Positions 1 through 8,096 are shown, counted from the stretch's first letter. The stretch: DNA of 64,000 nt from CADCVT01 sp036389155 (GCA_036389155.1 DASVQN010000053.1:119071-183070), one strand, 5' to 3'. Notes: generated from the letters alone by a model not told the origin. Numbers and translations: made by a program.

Positions 1-614
1 CCGGTGCCGTCGGTGATCGTGACGTTCTCGGCCTTCAGGCCCTCGACCGACGAGGCGACGAGGTTCGCGATGCCCTTGATCGAGGCGGACTCGAGGTCGG
101 TCTCGCCGTTCGACAGGAGGACGGCCGCCGTCGCCGGCTTGGACTCGTCCTCGAAGAGGTCGTCCTCGGGCAGCGTGAGGCGCACCGAGGCGCCGCTGAC
201 GCCCTGGATGTCGCCGATCGTGTTGGCGAGCTCGCCCTCGAGCGCGCGCTGGTAGGTCTGGCGCTGCTGGAAGTCGCTTGCGCCGAGCTTCTGGTCCTTG
301 AGCAGCTCGTAGCCCGGCTGCTTGCTCGCGCCGCCGAGGCCGCCCTGGGCGAGCGCGACCTGCGCCTGCGCCGTCTTGGACTTCTCGACGGCGAGCGCCG
401 TGCCGTTGTTCTGCAGCTCGTAGCCGATGCCGGCGTTGTCGAGCGCCGCCGTGATCTTGCCGGTCTGCGCCGGGTCGAGCCCGGTGCGGACGGTCGTGTA
501 GCTCGGCGCCGCCGCGACCTTGAAGAGCATGAAGGCGACGAACGCGATCCCGACCGCGGAGGCGGCCAGGATGGCCTTCGAGCGGGCGGGCATCTGGGCG
601 ATGACGGGGGGCAT
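1..614 (-). CDS. fliF: Flagellar MS-ring protein FliF (partial, N-terminal part)
   Basis: FliF builds the MS ring of the flagellar basal body in the inner membrane, the platform for FliG and the export apparatus. Only the first 204 codons are here; the C-terminus runs off the left edge. ATG at 614 is chosen because it lies 3 bases after the fliE stop. A transmembrane segment covers about residues 12-31 (AILAASAVGIAFVAFMLF), followed by the periplasmic YscJ/FliF fold with the typical stretches GLGGASKQPGYELL and FQQRQTYQRALEGELANTI. It is the last visible gene of flgB-flgC-fliE-fliF, a standard basal-body order. FliG would be expected just outside the window. Confidence 0.95.
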   Translation of the reverse strand, partial: MPPVIAQMPARSKAILAASAVGIAFVAFMLFKVAAAPSYTTVRTGLDPAQTGKITAALDNAGIGYELQNNGTALAVEKSKTAQAQVALAQGGLGGASKQPGYELLKDQKLGASDFQQRQTYQRALEGELANTIGDIQGVSGASVRLTLPEDDLFEDESKPATAAVLLSNGETDLESASIKGIANLVASSVEGLKAENVTITDGT

Positions 615-617
615 GGG

Positions 618-971
618 CTAGACCTGCGTCCTGAAGACCTCGTTGATGGCCTCGACGCCCTTGGTGCGGAGCTGGGACGCGAGCTGCATGGAAAGGCGGG
701 CGCGCTCGACCGACATGACGACGGCGGCCGGGTCGGTCGCGGTGCCGGCGGCGAGCGCCTGGGACGCCTCGGCGCCCTTAACCTGGAGGTCCGAGAGGGC
801 GCTGAGCTGCTTGCCGAGCTCCGACGAGAACTTGCCGCCCGCGTCGGGCGTGCCCTCGAGCGCGCCGAGGCCGCTGACCTCGGCATCGGAGAGGCCGGCC
901 TCGTCAAGCGGGGCGATGGTCCATTCGGTGGGCAGCGCTCCGGCGAGGGAGGAGGGGTCGATCGCCGGCAT
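618..971 (-). CDS. fliE: Flagellar hook-basal body complex protein FliE
   Basis: FliE (117 aa) is the small adaptor joining the MS ring to the rod. The C-terminal half carries the family signature: SVERARLSMQLASQLRTKGVEAINEVFRTQV-type helices ending in the conserved AINEV-(F/L) motif. The N-terminal half is variable, as usual. ATG 971 lies 4 bases after the flgC stop, and its own stop lies 3 bases before fliF, so it is translated as part of the flgB operon. Length is normal for the family. Confidence 0.95.
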   Translation of the reverse strand: MPAIDPSSLAGALPTEWTIAPLDEAGLSDAEVSGLGALEGTPDAGGKFSSELGKQLSALSDLQVKGAEASQALAAGTATDPAAVVMSVERARLSMQLASQLRTKGVEAINEVFRTQV

Positions 972-975
972 CGCG

Positions 976-1425
976 CTACTTGAGTAGGTCGAGGGTCTTG
1001 GTGAACATGCTCTTGGCGGTCTGCATCGCGGTGACGTTGGCCTCGTAGGCGCGGGACGCGGCGATCAGGTCGACCATCTCGGTGACCGGGTCGACGTTGG
1101 GCATCGAGACGTAGCCGTCGGCGTTGGCGTCCGGGTGGCCGGGGTCGTAGACCATGCGGTTGGGCGCCTGGTCCTCGGCAATCTCGACGACCTCGACGCC
1201 GCGCGCCGGAGTCGAGCCGGCGGCCGCCTGGCCCATGGCGGTGTTGAGCGCGCCGTCGAAGCCGCCGGCGGCCTGGCGCAGCACGACCTCCTTGCGGCGG
1301 TAGGGCTGGCCGTCGGCGCCGCGCGTGGACTGCGCGTTGGCGAGGTTCTCGGCGGTGACGTCCATCCGCAGGCGCTCGGCCGACAGGCCGCTGCCCGAGA
1401 TGTCGATGGCTCCGAACAGGCTCAT
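976..1425 (-). CDS. flgC: Flagellar basal-body rod protein FlgC
   Basis: FlgC (149 aa) is a proximal rod subunit exported by the flagellar type III apparatus. The N-terminal rod signature is visible (SGSGLSAERLRMDVTAENLANAQ), as is the C-terminal helix ending in YEANVTAMQTAKSMFTKTLDLLK, both coiled-coil forming. The start is ATG 1425, which shares its A with the flgB TGA stop (TGATG), arguing for translational coupling. The much longer frame reaching 1872 is only an upstream extension. Confidence 0.96.
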   Translation of the reverse strand: MSLFGAIDISGSGLSAERLRMDVTAENLANAQSTRGADGQPYRRKEVVLRQAAGGFDGALNTAMGQAAAGSTPARGVEVVEIAEDQAPNRMVYDPGHPDANADGYVSMPNVDPVTEMVDLIAASRAYEANVTAMQTAKSMFTKTLDLLK

Positions 1426-1781
1426 CAGCGGCTCCCGATCGCGATCTCGATGATGTCGGTGCGCGTGCGCAGCACCTGTGCCAGCGCCTCGTACTCCAGG
1501 GCGTTCTGCGCGAGGTTGGCCGACTCGGCGTCGATGTCGACGCTGTTGCCGTCCGGCCGCATCGGCGACGAGTCGTCGACCTGCGGCGCGAACGACGTCG
1601 AGGCCAGCGCCTCCGGCCCGCCGGCCATCGCCGACTGCAGCTGGGTGTGGAAGTCGACGTCCTGCCGGCGGTAGCCCGGCGTGTTGACGTTCGCGATGTT
1701 CTCGGCCAGCGCCTGCTGGCGCACGGCCGAGCCCTGGATGGCCCTCTCGAGGGCGACGTGGACGGTGTCGAAGAGCTCCAT
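1425..1781 (-). CDS. flgB: Flagellar basal-body rod protein FlgB
   Basis: FlgB (118 aa) is the most proximal rod protein. The rod signature QQALAENIANVNTPGYRRQDVDF occupies about residues 23-45, split here as QQALAENIANVNTPGYRR plus QDVDF. It is the first gene of flgB-flgC-fliE-fliF and lies downstream of a sigma-28-type promoter at 1880-1906, leaving a leader of about 90 bases that contains a long inverted repeat. No strong Shine-Dalgarno sequence precedes the ATG. Confidence 0.95.
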   Translation of the reverse strand: MELFDTVHVALERAIQGSAVRQQALAENIANVNTPGYRRQDVDFHTQLQSAMAGGPEALASTSFAPQVDDSSPMRPDGNSVDIDAESANLAQNALEYEALAQVLRTRTDIIEIAIGSR

Positions 1782-1816
1782 GACGGGGTTGCGACCTCGA
1801 TCGCGGCGATTCGCCC

Positions 1817-1876
1817 GTCCATGGGCTCATTCGTCTGTTGGGGGTCCTGCGGGCGGCCTCCTTGGCGCCCATGGAC
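1817..1876 (-). repeat. Inverted repeat in the flgB leader
   Basis: Two exact 10-base arms, GTCCATGGGC (1817-1826) and GCCCATGGAC (1867-1876), face each other across 40 bases. Given the promoter at 1880-1906, the transcript would start about 1873-1875, so the outer arm would form the very 5' end of the flgB mRNA. The enclosed loop carries AAGGAGG and AGGACC. It could stabilise or hide the leader; no function is shown. Confidence 0.5.
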
Positions 1877-1879
1877 CGG

Positions 1880-1906
1880 TCATCGGACCGTCGTGCTGTG
1901 TCTTTA
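1880..1906 (-). promoter_or_regulatory. Sigma-28 (FliA/WhiG-type) promoter for flgB-flgC-fliE-fliF
   Basis: On the minus strand TAAAGACA (1906-1899), 11 bases, then TCCGATGA (1887-1880). The classical sigma-28 consensus is TAAAGTTT, 11 bases, GCCGATAA. Four other sites in this window share the pattern with the identical spacer, and the cognate sigma factor is encoded at 7284-8096. Confidence 0.8.
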
Positions 1907-1933
1907 GGGGGCCGCCCGCCGCCCCGGCGATCG

Positions 1934-2254
1934 TCAGCCGACGGAGTCGAAGGTGCGCGCGGCGGTGAGCCCGGCCGCCGCGTAGCCGCGCAGCGTCGCG
2001 CGGCCCTGGTCCAGCCGCTGCAGCTCGGCGGTGACGGCGTCGCGCGTGCGCCGCAGCAGGTCGGCGACCTCGCCCTGCACGGCGAGCGTGCGCGAGAGGG
2101 TCGCGGCCTGGTGCGGCGCGACCTGCGCGGGCAGCACGGCCAGCAGGCGGTCGCGCTCGTGGTGCAGGTCGGCCAGGTCGTCGACGCGGCCCTCGGTGAC
2201 CGCGCGCAGCTCGGCCTGCGCCAGCTCCAGGAGGGCGTCGGCCGGATCGGTCAT
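1934..2254 (-). CDS. Putative FliT-type flagellar export chaperone
   Basis: A 106-residue, almost wholly alpha-helical protein rich in Leu, Ala, Arg and Glu, with no recognisable catalytic motif. Position supports FliT: it follows fliD and fliS, the usual fliD-fliS-fliT order, and its ATG overlaps the fliS stop (ATGA). FliT proteins are about 100-120 residues and hold the FliD cap protein before export. The sequence is too divergent to identify by eye, so the name rests on size, helical content and context. A different small secretion chaperone is possible. Confidence 0.6.
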   Translation of the reverse strand: MTDPADALLELAQAELRAVTEGRVDDLADLHHERDRLLAVLPAQVAPHQAATLSRTLAVQGEVADLLRRTRDAVTAELQRLDQGRATLRGYAAAGLTAARTFDSVG

Positions 2255-2625
2255 GCGCCGGCGGCGATCTCCGCCCACGCCTCGCGCAGGTCGGCGAGCA
2301 GCTTCGCGGCGCGGCTGATCTTCTCGGGGTCGCGCTCGATGCGGGCCTCGATCAGCAGGCGCTTGCAGAAGACGTAGATGCCCTGGAGGCGCTCGGCCAG
2401 CTGGCCGCCCGCCTCCACGTCGAGCGTCACCAGCAGCTCATCGACGATCGCGTCGGCCTTCGTCATGCGGTCGAGGGCGTGGCTCCACGCACCCTCCTGG
2501 GCGGCCATCTCGGCCTGGCGCAGGAAGCGGCCGGCGCCGTCGTACAGCATGACGACGAGCTGCCCCGGGCTGGCGGTCATCACGCTGCTCGCGCGGTACG
2601 CCTGCGGGGACGCGTAGGGGTTCAT
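2251..2625 (-). CDS. fliS: Flagellin export chaperone FliS
   Basis: FliS (124 aa) binds newly made flagellin in the cytoplasm and delivers it to the export gate; in many bacteria FliS also relates to the FliW-CsrA flagellin control circuit. The family hallmarks are present: an N-terminal Y-x-Ala stretch (PYASPQAYRASSVMTASP), then QLVVMLYDGAGRFLRQA at about residues 22-38. The four-helix layout and length are typical. It lies 76 bases downstream of fliD and overlaps fliT by 4 bases. Confidence 0.95.
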   Translation of the reverse strand: MNPYASPQAYRASSVMTASPGQLVVMLYDGAGRFLRQAEMAAQEGAWSHALDRMTKADAIVDELLVTLDVEAGGQLAERLQGIYVFCKRLLIEARIERDPEKISRAAKLLADLREAWAEIAAGA

Positions 2626-2701
2626 CGAGCCTCCGAGATCATGGTCAGTCGAACGCGATGATCGGGCGCCGGCCCTGCGGCTTGAGGCCGCCTCGGCGAC
2701 C

Positions 2702-4078
2702 TTACGAGTCGTTCGTGCCGGGCAGGCGCGACGCGAGCTCGCTGCTCTGCGCGTTCAGCTTCGCGAGCGACGTCTCGAGCGTCGTGAACTGGTGGCGCAG
2801 GAAGGTCTCCTTGCGCGACAGCCGGTCGTCCATCCGCTTGATCTGGTCGGCCAGCCGCGTCAGCTCCGAGCCGGCCGAGCTGATGCGCCCGTCGAAGAGC
2901 CCGCCACCGTCGGAGAACGGCTTGATCAGCGTGTCGATCCGGGCGCCCATCCCGTTCGTGGACGTGCTGCCGCGCAGCAGGCGCTCGACGGACGAGGGGT
3001 CGGCCTCGTAGGCCTTCAGGAACTTCGCCTCGTCGAACACGAGCTTCCCGCTGATGCTGTCGGGGTTGCTCGCCCCGCCGGTGGCCGCGCCGGTCGAGAC
3101 GCCGATCTCGACGAGCTCGTCCATCGTGCTCGAGTTGCCGACGCTCGTCGGCGTCATGACGGCCAGGCGCAGCTGGGAGAGCATGTTCCCGAGGCCGCTG
3201 TCGTTGAACAGCACGCCCTTCTTGGCGTCGGTCGTCGTCGTCGGGTTGGTGACGCGCTTCTCGTTGGTCCGGCTGCGCGTGGCGTCGACGAGGGCGTTGT
3301 AGGCCTCCACGAACGCCTTGACGCTCGACGCCAGGGCCTTGCCGTCGACGACGGCGGTGCCGACCGTCACCTGCACGTTGGCCGTGGTGGTGCCGTTGAG
3401 CGTGAGCTCGAGCCCGGTGATCGCGTCCGTCACGGTGTTCGACGCGCGCACGTACGAGACGCCGTTGACCGTGAAGTTCGCGTCCTTGCCCGTCACCGCC
3501 GCGGTCTCGCCGGTGAGCACCTGGCCGGTCGCCGTGAAGTTCTGCCCGGCGCCGCTCGTCCTCGCCGAGAGCTGGAGCTGGCCGTTGAAGTTGCGCGCGA
3601 CGATCGGCGACGCGGAGTCGCCGTTGATCGTGTTGACGATGGCGTCGACCGTCGAGTTCGCGGCGACGTTGATCGTGTACTGCGTGTTGGTCGCCGTCGT
3701 GGTGACGGTGATCGTCGACGGGTTCGGGCGCGTCTGGGTGTTGAAGGTGTGCGACGCGGTGGTCGCGAGCTGCTGGACCGAGACGTCGTACGTCCCCGGC
3801 GTGATGCTGCCCGAGGAGCGGGCGCCGACGCGGGTCGAGTCCGACGACGCGACGGTCTGCGTGGGCGCCCACGTGCCGGCGGAGGCGAGCGCCTGGGCCG
3901 CGGACTTCAGCGTCTTGAGCTTCGTCGCGATGTCGCGCAGCGCGTCCTGGCGCGCCTGCACCGCCGCCTGCCGGCGCTCGAGACGAGCGCGCGGCTGGCG
4001 CTCGATCTCCATCAGCTGGGAGACGATCGCGTTCGTGTCCAGGCCCGAGCCGAGCCCGACGAAGTTCATCGATGCCAT
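2702..4078 (-). CDS. fliD: Flagellar cap protein FliD (HAP2)
   Basis: FliD (458 aa) caps the growing filament and guides flagellin insertion. The N-terminal motif VGLGSGLDTNAIVSQLMEIE and helical D0 region match the FliD_N family, and the C-terminal third (LADQIKRMDDRLSRKETFLRHQF onward) matches FliD_C, including the RKETFLRHQFTTLE core. The Thr/Asn/Ser-rich middle (about residues 110-230) is the exposed, variable part and could accept O-glycans, which is inference. A strong Shine-Dalgarno AGGAGGTGG precedes ATG 4078. It follows the FlaG-like gene by 21 bases. Confidence 0.96.
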   Translation of the reverse strand: MASMNFVGLGSGLDTNAIVSQLMEIERQPRARLERRQAAVQARQDALRDIATKLKTLKSAAQALASAGTWAPTQTVASSDSTRVGARSSGSITPGTYDVSVQQLATTASHTFNTQTRPNPSTITVTTTATNTQYTINVAANSTVDAIVNTINGDSASPIVARNFNGQLQLSARTSGAGQNFTATGQVLTGETAAVTGKDANFTVNGVSYVRASNTVTDAITGLELTLNGTTTANVQVTVGTAVVDGKALASSVKAFVEAYNALVDATRSRTNEKRVTNPTTTTDAKKGVLFNDSGLGNMLSQLRLAVMTPTSVGNSSTMDELVEIGVSTGAATGGASNPDSISGKLVFDEAKFLKAYEADPSSVERLLRGSTSTNGMGARIDTLIKPFSDGGGLFDGRISSAGSELTRLADQIKRMDDRLSRKETFLRHQFTTLETSLAKLNAQSSELASRLPGTNDS

Positions 4079-4099
4079 GGCCCTAGCCCACCTCCTGGC

Positions 4100-4465
4100 T
4101 CAGGCCGCGAAGTCCGGGTCGCCGCTCACGTCGATCGCCTCGCGCAGCGAGACCGGGCGCACGACGTCGCCCTCGACCGTCCGCAGCTCCGCGCGCACGC
4201 GGCCGGCGTCCGACTCGAAGCGCAGCTCGTGGCCCTGGGCGTGCAGCGCGTGGTACATCCGCGACGCCGCCTCCATCTCCTCCAGGACCGACACCGGGAT
4301 GACCGGCTCGGCCGGCTCCGACGTCGCGTCGCTGCGGCGCGCACGGGCCAGCGCCAGGTCGTAGACCTGCGCGAACCCACCGTTCTCCGGCGCGCTGGGC
4401 GCCCGCTGGGCATGCACTCCTGTAGGCGGCTCCGAGCCGGTCGGCGGCACGAGTGGCGGCGTCAT
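4100..4465 (-). CDS. flaG: FlaG-like flagellar protein
   Basis: A 121-residue protein with a disordered Pro-rich N-terminus and a C-terminal domain reading ELRFESDAGRVRAELRT then DVVRPVSLREAI. That matches the FlaG/YvyC layout, in which a beta hairpin with L-x-F-x-x-D-x-x-x-G-R-V is followed by I-P-x-E-E. FlaG genes typically sit next to fliD and influence filament length. Here it heads flaG-fliD-fliS-fliT under a sigma-28 promoter (4522-4548), with AGGAGG before ATG 4465. The match is by motif, so moderate confidence. Confidence 0.72.
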   Translation of the reverse strand: MTPPLVPPTGSEPPTGVHAQRAPSAPENGGFAQVYDLALARARRSDATSEPAEPVIPVSVLEEMEAASRMYHALHAQGHELRFESDAGRVRAELRTVEGDVVRPVSLREAIDVSGDPDFAA

Positions 4466-4488
4466 CGATTCCCCTCCTGGTGTCCCAC

Positions 4489-4508
4489 CGCGTCCATCCG
4501 TGGACGCG
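4489..4508 (-). promoter_or_regulatory. flaG leader hairpin with GGA loop (candidate CsrA site)
   Basis: In the mRNA, CGCGUCC pairs with GGACGCG around the loop ACGGAU. CsrA proteins prefer GGA displayed in a hairpin loop. The hairpin lies near the predicted 5' end, and a second GGA lies in the Shine-Dalgarno AGGAGGGG before ATG 4465, giving the two-site arrangement CsrA dimers favour. csrA is encoded at 14450-14677. Confidence 0.5.
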
Positions 4509-4521
4509 CGTCTGGGAGGGG

Positions 4522-4548
4522 CTATCGGTGCTGGGGGGAATCGCTTGA
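4522..4548 (-). promoter_or_regulatory. Sigma-28-type promoter for flaG-fliD-fliS-fliT
   Basis: Minus strand TCAAGCGA (4548-4541), 11 bases, ACCGATAG (4529-4522). The -10 box differs from GCCGATAA at two positions. Spacing is identical to the other four sites. Start of transcription would fall near 4515. Confidence 0.8.
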
Positions 4549-4599
4549 CCGCACGGCACGAGCGGCAGCCAGGTGTTCGATGACGCGGTCACGGCCGGG

Positions 4600-7044
4600 T
4601 CAGGCGGCGGCGCCGAGGTGCTCGAGGAGCCGGGCGGCGCCGGCGTGGCTCGGCTCGAGCTCGCGCGCCCCCGCGGCGAAGACGGCGGCGTCCTCGTCCA
4701 TGCCGCGCGCCCACGCGACCTGGGCGAGGCCCACGAGGGCCGCCGCGTCGGCGCCCTCGGTGTCGCAGACGGCGATCCACTCGTCGGCCGCGCTCTCGAG
4801 GAACCCGCGGCGCAGGTACACGCCCGCGAGGCGCTCGCGGCGCTCGCGCCAGGGCAGCGCGATCGTGTCGTAGAGGGCGGCGAGCAGCTCGAAGGACTCG
4901 AACGCCTCGACCCGGGCCAGCGCCTCGAGCATGACGAGGGCGGGCTCGGCGGCCTCGGCCGGCAGGGTGGCCGGCGGCTGGTCGCCGGCCAGCGCCGCGT
5001 GCCACGCCCGCAGCAGGCTGCTCTCGGCGTGCGCGAGGCGGGCGATGCCGGGCAGGGCCAGCGCGTCGCGCGCGGCGTCGCCGTCCTGGCCCGCGAGCGC
5101 GGCGAAGGCGCGCGTGCGCGCCGCGGACGGCGCCCACGGGGAGTCCTCGGGGATGGCGGCGAGCGCCTCGAACGTCTCCGCGAAGCGCGCCTGCGAGAGG
5201 AGCGTCTCGCCGAGGGCCAGCAGCGCGGGCCCGCTGTGCGGCTGGCCGGCGACGACGACGCGCAGCTCGGCCTCGGCCAGCTCGGCGGCGCCCGCCTCGT
5301 ACAGCGTGACGGCGAGCATGAACCGCGCGCCCGGGGCCATGTCCGCGATCGCCGCGTGGACGTCGGCGACGACCTCCTGCGGCTCGGCTCCCTGGGCCAG
5401 GCGCAGCGACGCGTACGGCTCGACCACGCCGATGAAGCCGGGATGGTGCTCGAGGCAGTGGCGGACCTCCGCCTCGGCCTCGTCCAGGCGGCCCTCGACG
5501 CGCATGAGGTCGGCGAGCGCGAGCCGGGCGAGGTAGCTGCCGGCGCCGATGGCGGCCGAGTAGCTGCTCGGCGCGTCGCCCATCTCCAGGCAGCGGCGCA
5601 GCAGGCGCTCGGCCTCCGCCGCGTCGCCCGCGGCGTGGGTGGACACGGCCAGCTCGAGCACGACGTCGGTGAAGCCGGGGAAGAGCTCGAGGACCTCGGC
5701 GCTCAGCTCGCGGACGCGGTCGTGGCGGCCGAGCGCGTTGAGCACGCGGACGTAGCGGCTGCCCAGCGACGGCACGTAGGCCTGGCGCACGACGCGCCCG
5801 TCCTCGCCGCGCAGGCGCTCCCACGCGATGCCGAGCTCGCGCTCGGCGGCCGGCAGGTCGCCGAGGGCGTGGTACTCCGAGCCGAGGTTGAAGTGCAGGA
5901 AGGGCGAGTCGTCGCCCTCGGCCATCTGGCGCTCGAGGAGCTCGAGGTTGCGCTGCGACTTGCCCTTGCTGTCGCGCACCGCGCCGAGGTAGCCGAAGTG
6001 GTCCACGCGCACGTCGCACGTCACCAGGCGCTCGGGCAGGTAGGCGGGGAGGTTCTGCGCCCACTGCTCGTGCAGACGGCCCTCGAAGCGGTACTCGGGC
6101 CGGTTGCGGAAGATGCGCAGCGCGTTGAAGTTCAGCGCGTGGTTGTCCTCCTCCTCGCCGACGAAGTTCGTCATGACGAGGTAGAAGGCGTCGCGCCACG
6201 TCTGGCCGAGCAGCTCGCGCAGGCGCGGGCCGTCGCCCTCGACGAGGACCTCGTCGGCGTCGAGGTAGATGATCCAGTCCGACGTCGCCGCGTCGACCGA
6301 CACGTTGCGCGCCGCCGCGAAGTCGCCGGTCCACTCGTGGTGCAGGACCTTCGCGCCGAACGACTCGGCGATCTCGACGGTGCGGTCGGTGGAGCCCGTG
6401 TCGACGACGACGATCTCGTCGACGTGCTCGTGAATCGCGGCGAGCGTGCGGCCGAGCATCGCCTCCTCGTCCTTGACGATCATGCAGAGGCTCAGCGTCC
6501 TGCCGTCGGCCGGACGCGCCCTGTCGGCGATCTTCCTCGCGCGCGGGGCGAGGTCCTTGAGGACGATCTTCAGCGGGGGCGGAAGGTGGATGCTGGAGAC
6601 CCCGGCGCGGCGGCGGCGGCCGATCTCCTCGAGGTTGCGCTCGACGTGCGCGAGGTCGGGGTCGAGGCGGCGGGCGGCCTTGAACAGGTCCTCCGCGGCG
6701 CCCAGCTCGCCGAGCTCGTAGAAGGCGATCCCGGCGTAGTTGAGCAGCCACGGCTCGCGCGGCTCGTCGGTCAGGACCTCGAGCGCCTCGCGGGCGACGG
6801 CGGCGAAGATGGGGCCCATCGCGGCGACGTCGTTGCCGGCCGTCGAGAGGCCGGCCTCGATCAGGCGCTTGCGGGCCTCGTAGCGGCGGTGATGGTCCTC
6901 GACGGCGGCGGCCTCGGCGAACAGCGCGCGGTAGCCGGCGATGTCGCGGGCGCCGAGGCAGGCCTCGGCTCGGGGGACGAGGAGAGCGGCGGGAGGGCCG
7001 GACGGCTGGGGGGACGGCGTGGCGTCTGTGAGGCGAAGCGCCAT
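4600..7044 (-). CDS. Family 2 glycosyltransferase with TPR repeats, probable flagellin glycosyltransferase
   Basis: An 814-residue cytoplasmic protein. An N-terminal helical TPR-like segment (about 30-150) is followed by a GT2 catalytic domain from about residue 185: LSLCMIVKDEEAMLGRTL, then VVVDTGSTDRTVEIAESFGA, then the metal-binding YLDADEV (DAD) near 262. The remainder is TPR-like helical pairs rich in Ala, Leu and Glu. GT2 enzymes use nucleotide sugars; GT2-TPR proteins in flagellar clusters of other bacteria modify flagellin. Here the gene lies between flaG and the flagellar sigma gene and has its own sigma-28 promoter (7108-7134), implying expression at filament assembly. Acceptor and sugar cannot be read from sequence; flagellin FliC or cap FliD are the best candidates. 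Confidence 0.85.
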   Translation of the reverse strand: MALRLTDATPSPQPSGPPAALLVPRAEACLGARDIAGYRALFAEAAAVEDHHRRYEARKRLIEAGLSTAGNDVAAMGPIFAAVAREALEVLTDEPREPWLLNYAGIAFYELGELGAAEDLFKAARRLDPDLAHVERNLEEIGRRRRAGVSSIHLPPPLKIVLKDLAPRARKIADRARPADGRTLSLCMIVKDEEAMLGRTLAAIHEHVDEIVVVDTGSTDRTVEIAESFGAKVLHHEWTGDFAAARNVSVDAATSDWIIYLDADEVLVEGDGPRLRELLGQTWRDAFYLVMTNFVGEEEDNHALNFNALRIFRNRPEYRFEGRLHEQWAQNLPAYLPERLVTCDVRVDHFGYLGAVRDSKGKSQRNLELLERQMAEGDDSPFLHFNLGSEYHALGDLPAAERELGIAWERLRGEDGRVVRQAYVPSLGSRYVRVLNALGRHDRVRELSAEVLELFPGFTDVVLELAVSTHAAGDAAEAERLLRRCLEMGDAPSSYSAAIGAGSYLARLALADLMRVEGRLDEAEAEVRHCLEHHPGFIGVVEPYASLRLAQGAEPQEVVADVHAAIADMAPGARFMLAVTLYEAGAAELAEAELRVVVAGQPHSGPALLALGETLLSQARFAETFEALAAIPEDSPWAPSAARTRAFAALAGQDGDAARDALALPGIARLAHAESSLLRAWHAALAGDQPPATLPAEAAEPALVMLEALARVEAFESFELLAALYDTIALPWRERRERLAGVYLRRGFLESAADEWIAVCDTEGADAAALVGLAQVAWARGMDEDAAVFAAGARELEPSHAGAARLLEHLGAAA

Positions 7045-7107
7045 GGGGGTGGCGGGCCTTTCGCGTCGGGGAAGAACGGCGGGGAAAACGGCGGACTACA
7101 CGCTGCG

Positions 7108-7134
7108 TGGTCGGCAGGAAGAGGCGCGACTTTA
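7108..7134 (-). promoter_or_regulatory. Sigma-28-type promoter for the TPR glycosyltransferase
   Basis: Minus strand TAAAGTCG (7134-7127), 11 bases, GCCGACCA (7115-7108), the closest match in the window to TAAAGTTT-N11-GCCGATAA in the -35 box. The bases just upstream (CCCC before TAAAG) are shared with the flgB promoter. It lies about 65 bases before ATG 7044. Confidence 0.82.
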
Positions 7135-7283
7135 GGGGGCGGGCGGGGTCCCCATTTCTGGGGATGCGGGCCCTGGACGCATCGCTTCCTCAACCGCCGA
7201 AATACGGGGATGGGGAGGCGGACGCAACGACCCGATACCTGACCGGTCCCGTTCGTCCGTCCCTCGTTTCCAAGGAGCACCTC

Positions 7284-8096
7284 GTGACCCCCCCGACCGC
7301 CTCGCGGCGCCGCCTCTCCCCCGAGGACACGCTCGCGCTCTGGCAGCAGTACCGCGACACGAACGACCCCGGCGTCCGCGACCGGCTCATCCTGACCTTC
7401 GCGCCGCTGGTGAAGTACATCGTCTACAAGAAGGTCCGCGAGATGCCGGCCCGCTGCGAGGTCGAGGACTTCATCTCGTGCGGCCTCGAGGCGCTCATCC
7501 AGTCGATCGACCGCTACGACCCGGCCAAGGGCGCGACGCTCGAGCAGTACGCGTGGACCCGCATCCACGGCGCCGTGCTCGACGAGCTGCGCCGGCAGGA
7601 CTGGGCCCCGCGCTCGATCCGCCGCTGGGAGCGCGACGTGGAGAAGGCCGTGGAGGAGTTCACCGCCCTGCACCGCCGCCGCCCGACCCGCGAGGAGCTC
7701 GCCGAGGCGCTCGGCACGAGCGTCTCCGAGCTGCGCCGCCGCCAGGACGAGATCCAGCAGTCGGACATGACCTCGCTGAACACGCTCGTGCTGAGCGACG
7801 ACGAGACGACGATCGAGCGCATCGACACGCTGGCGTCGACCGACGTGCGGGTCGACCCCGAGCACGCGACGGCGACGATCGAGGCCAAGGAGAAGTTCCG
7901 CGAGGCCTTCGCCTGCCTGACCCAGCGCGAGCGCGAGATCGCCGTGCTGCTCTACGTCAAGAACCTGACGCTGGCCGAGATCGGCGAGATCATGGGCGTG
8001 AGCGAGAGCCGCGTCTGCCAGATCCACGGCCAGATGAAGAAGACGCTGCGCAAGGCGCTCGACGACGACGCCGCGCTCTTTCAGCTCGTCGCGTAG
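7284..8096 (+). CDS. fliA: Flagellar-type RNA polymerase sigma factor (FliA/WhiG, sigma-28)
   Basis: A 270-residue sigma-70 family factor of the FliA/WhiG group, which directs RNA polymerase to late flagellar promoters. Region 2 reads LVKYIVYKKVREMPARCEVED and then GLEALIQSIDRYDP; region 3 starts LDELRRQDWAPRSIRR, a typical FliA feature; region 4 has the helix-turn-helix LAEIGEIMGVSESRVCQIH. GTG 7284 is chosen because AAGGAG lies 7 bases before it and region 1-2 spacing is then normal; the frame remains open far upstream without a better start. It lies between the glycosyltransferase and the FliK-like genes. No anti-sigma FlgM was recognised in the window. Confidence 0.95.
   Translation: MTPPTASRRRLSPEDTLALWQQYRDTNDPGVRDRLILTFAPLVKYIVYKKVREMPARCEVEDFISCGLEALIQSIDRYDPAKGATLEQYAWTRIHGAVLDELRRQDWAPRSIRRWERDVEKAVEEFTALHRRRPTREELAEALGTSVSELRRRQDEIQQSDMTSLNTLVLSDDETTIERIDTLASTDVRVDPEHATATIEAKEKFREAFACLTQREREIAVLLYVKNLTLAEIGEIMGVSESRVCQIHGQMKKTLRKALDDDAALFQLVA

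Noticed and set aside
35..1822. 595-residue minus-strand reading frame across fliF-flgB
   Set aside because: Composition is Arg/Ser/Pro-rich with no domains; fliF, fliE, flgC and flgB occupy the same strand in other frames with clear homology. The same holds for the other long GC-driven frames (for example 2792-4873 and 37414-41427 on the plus strand).
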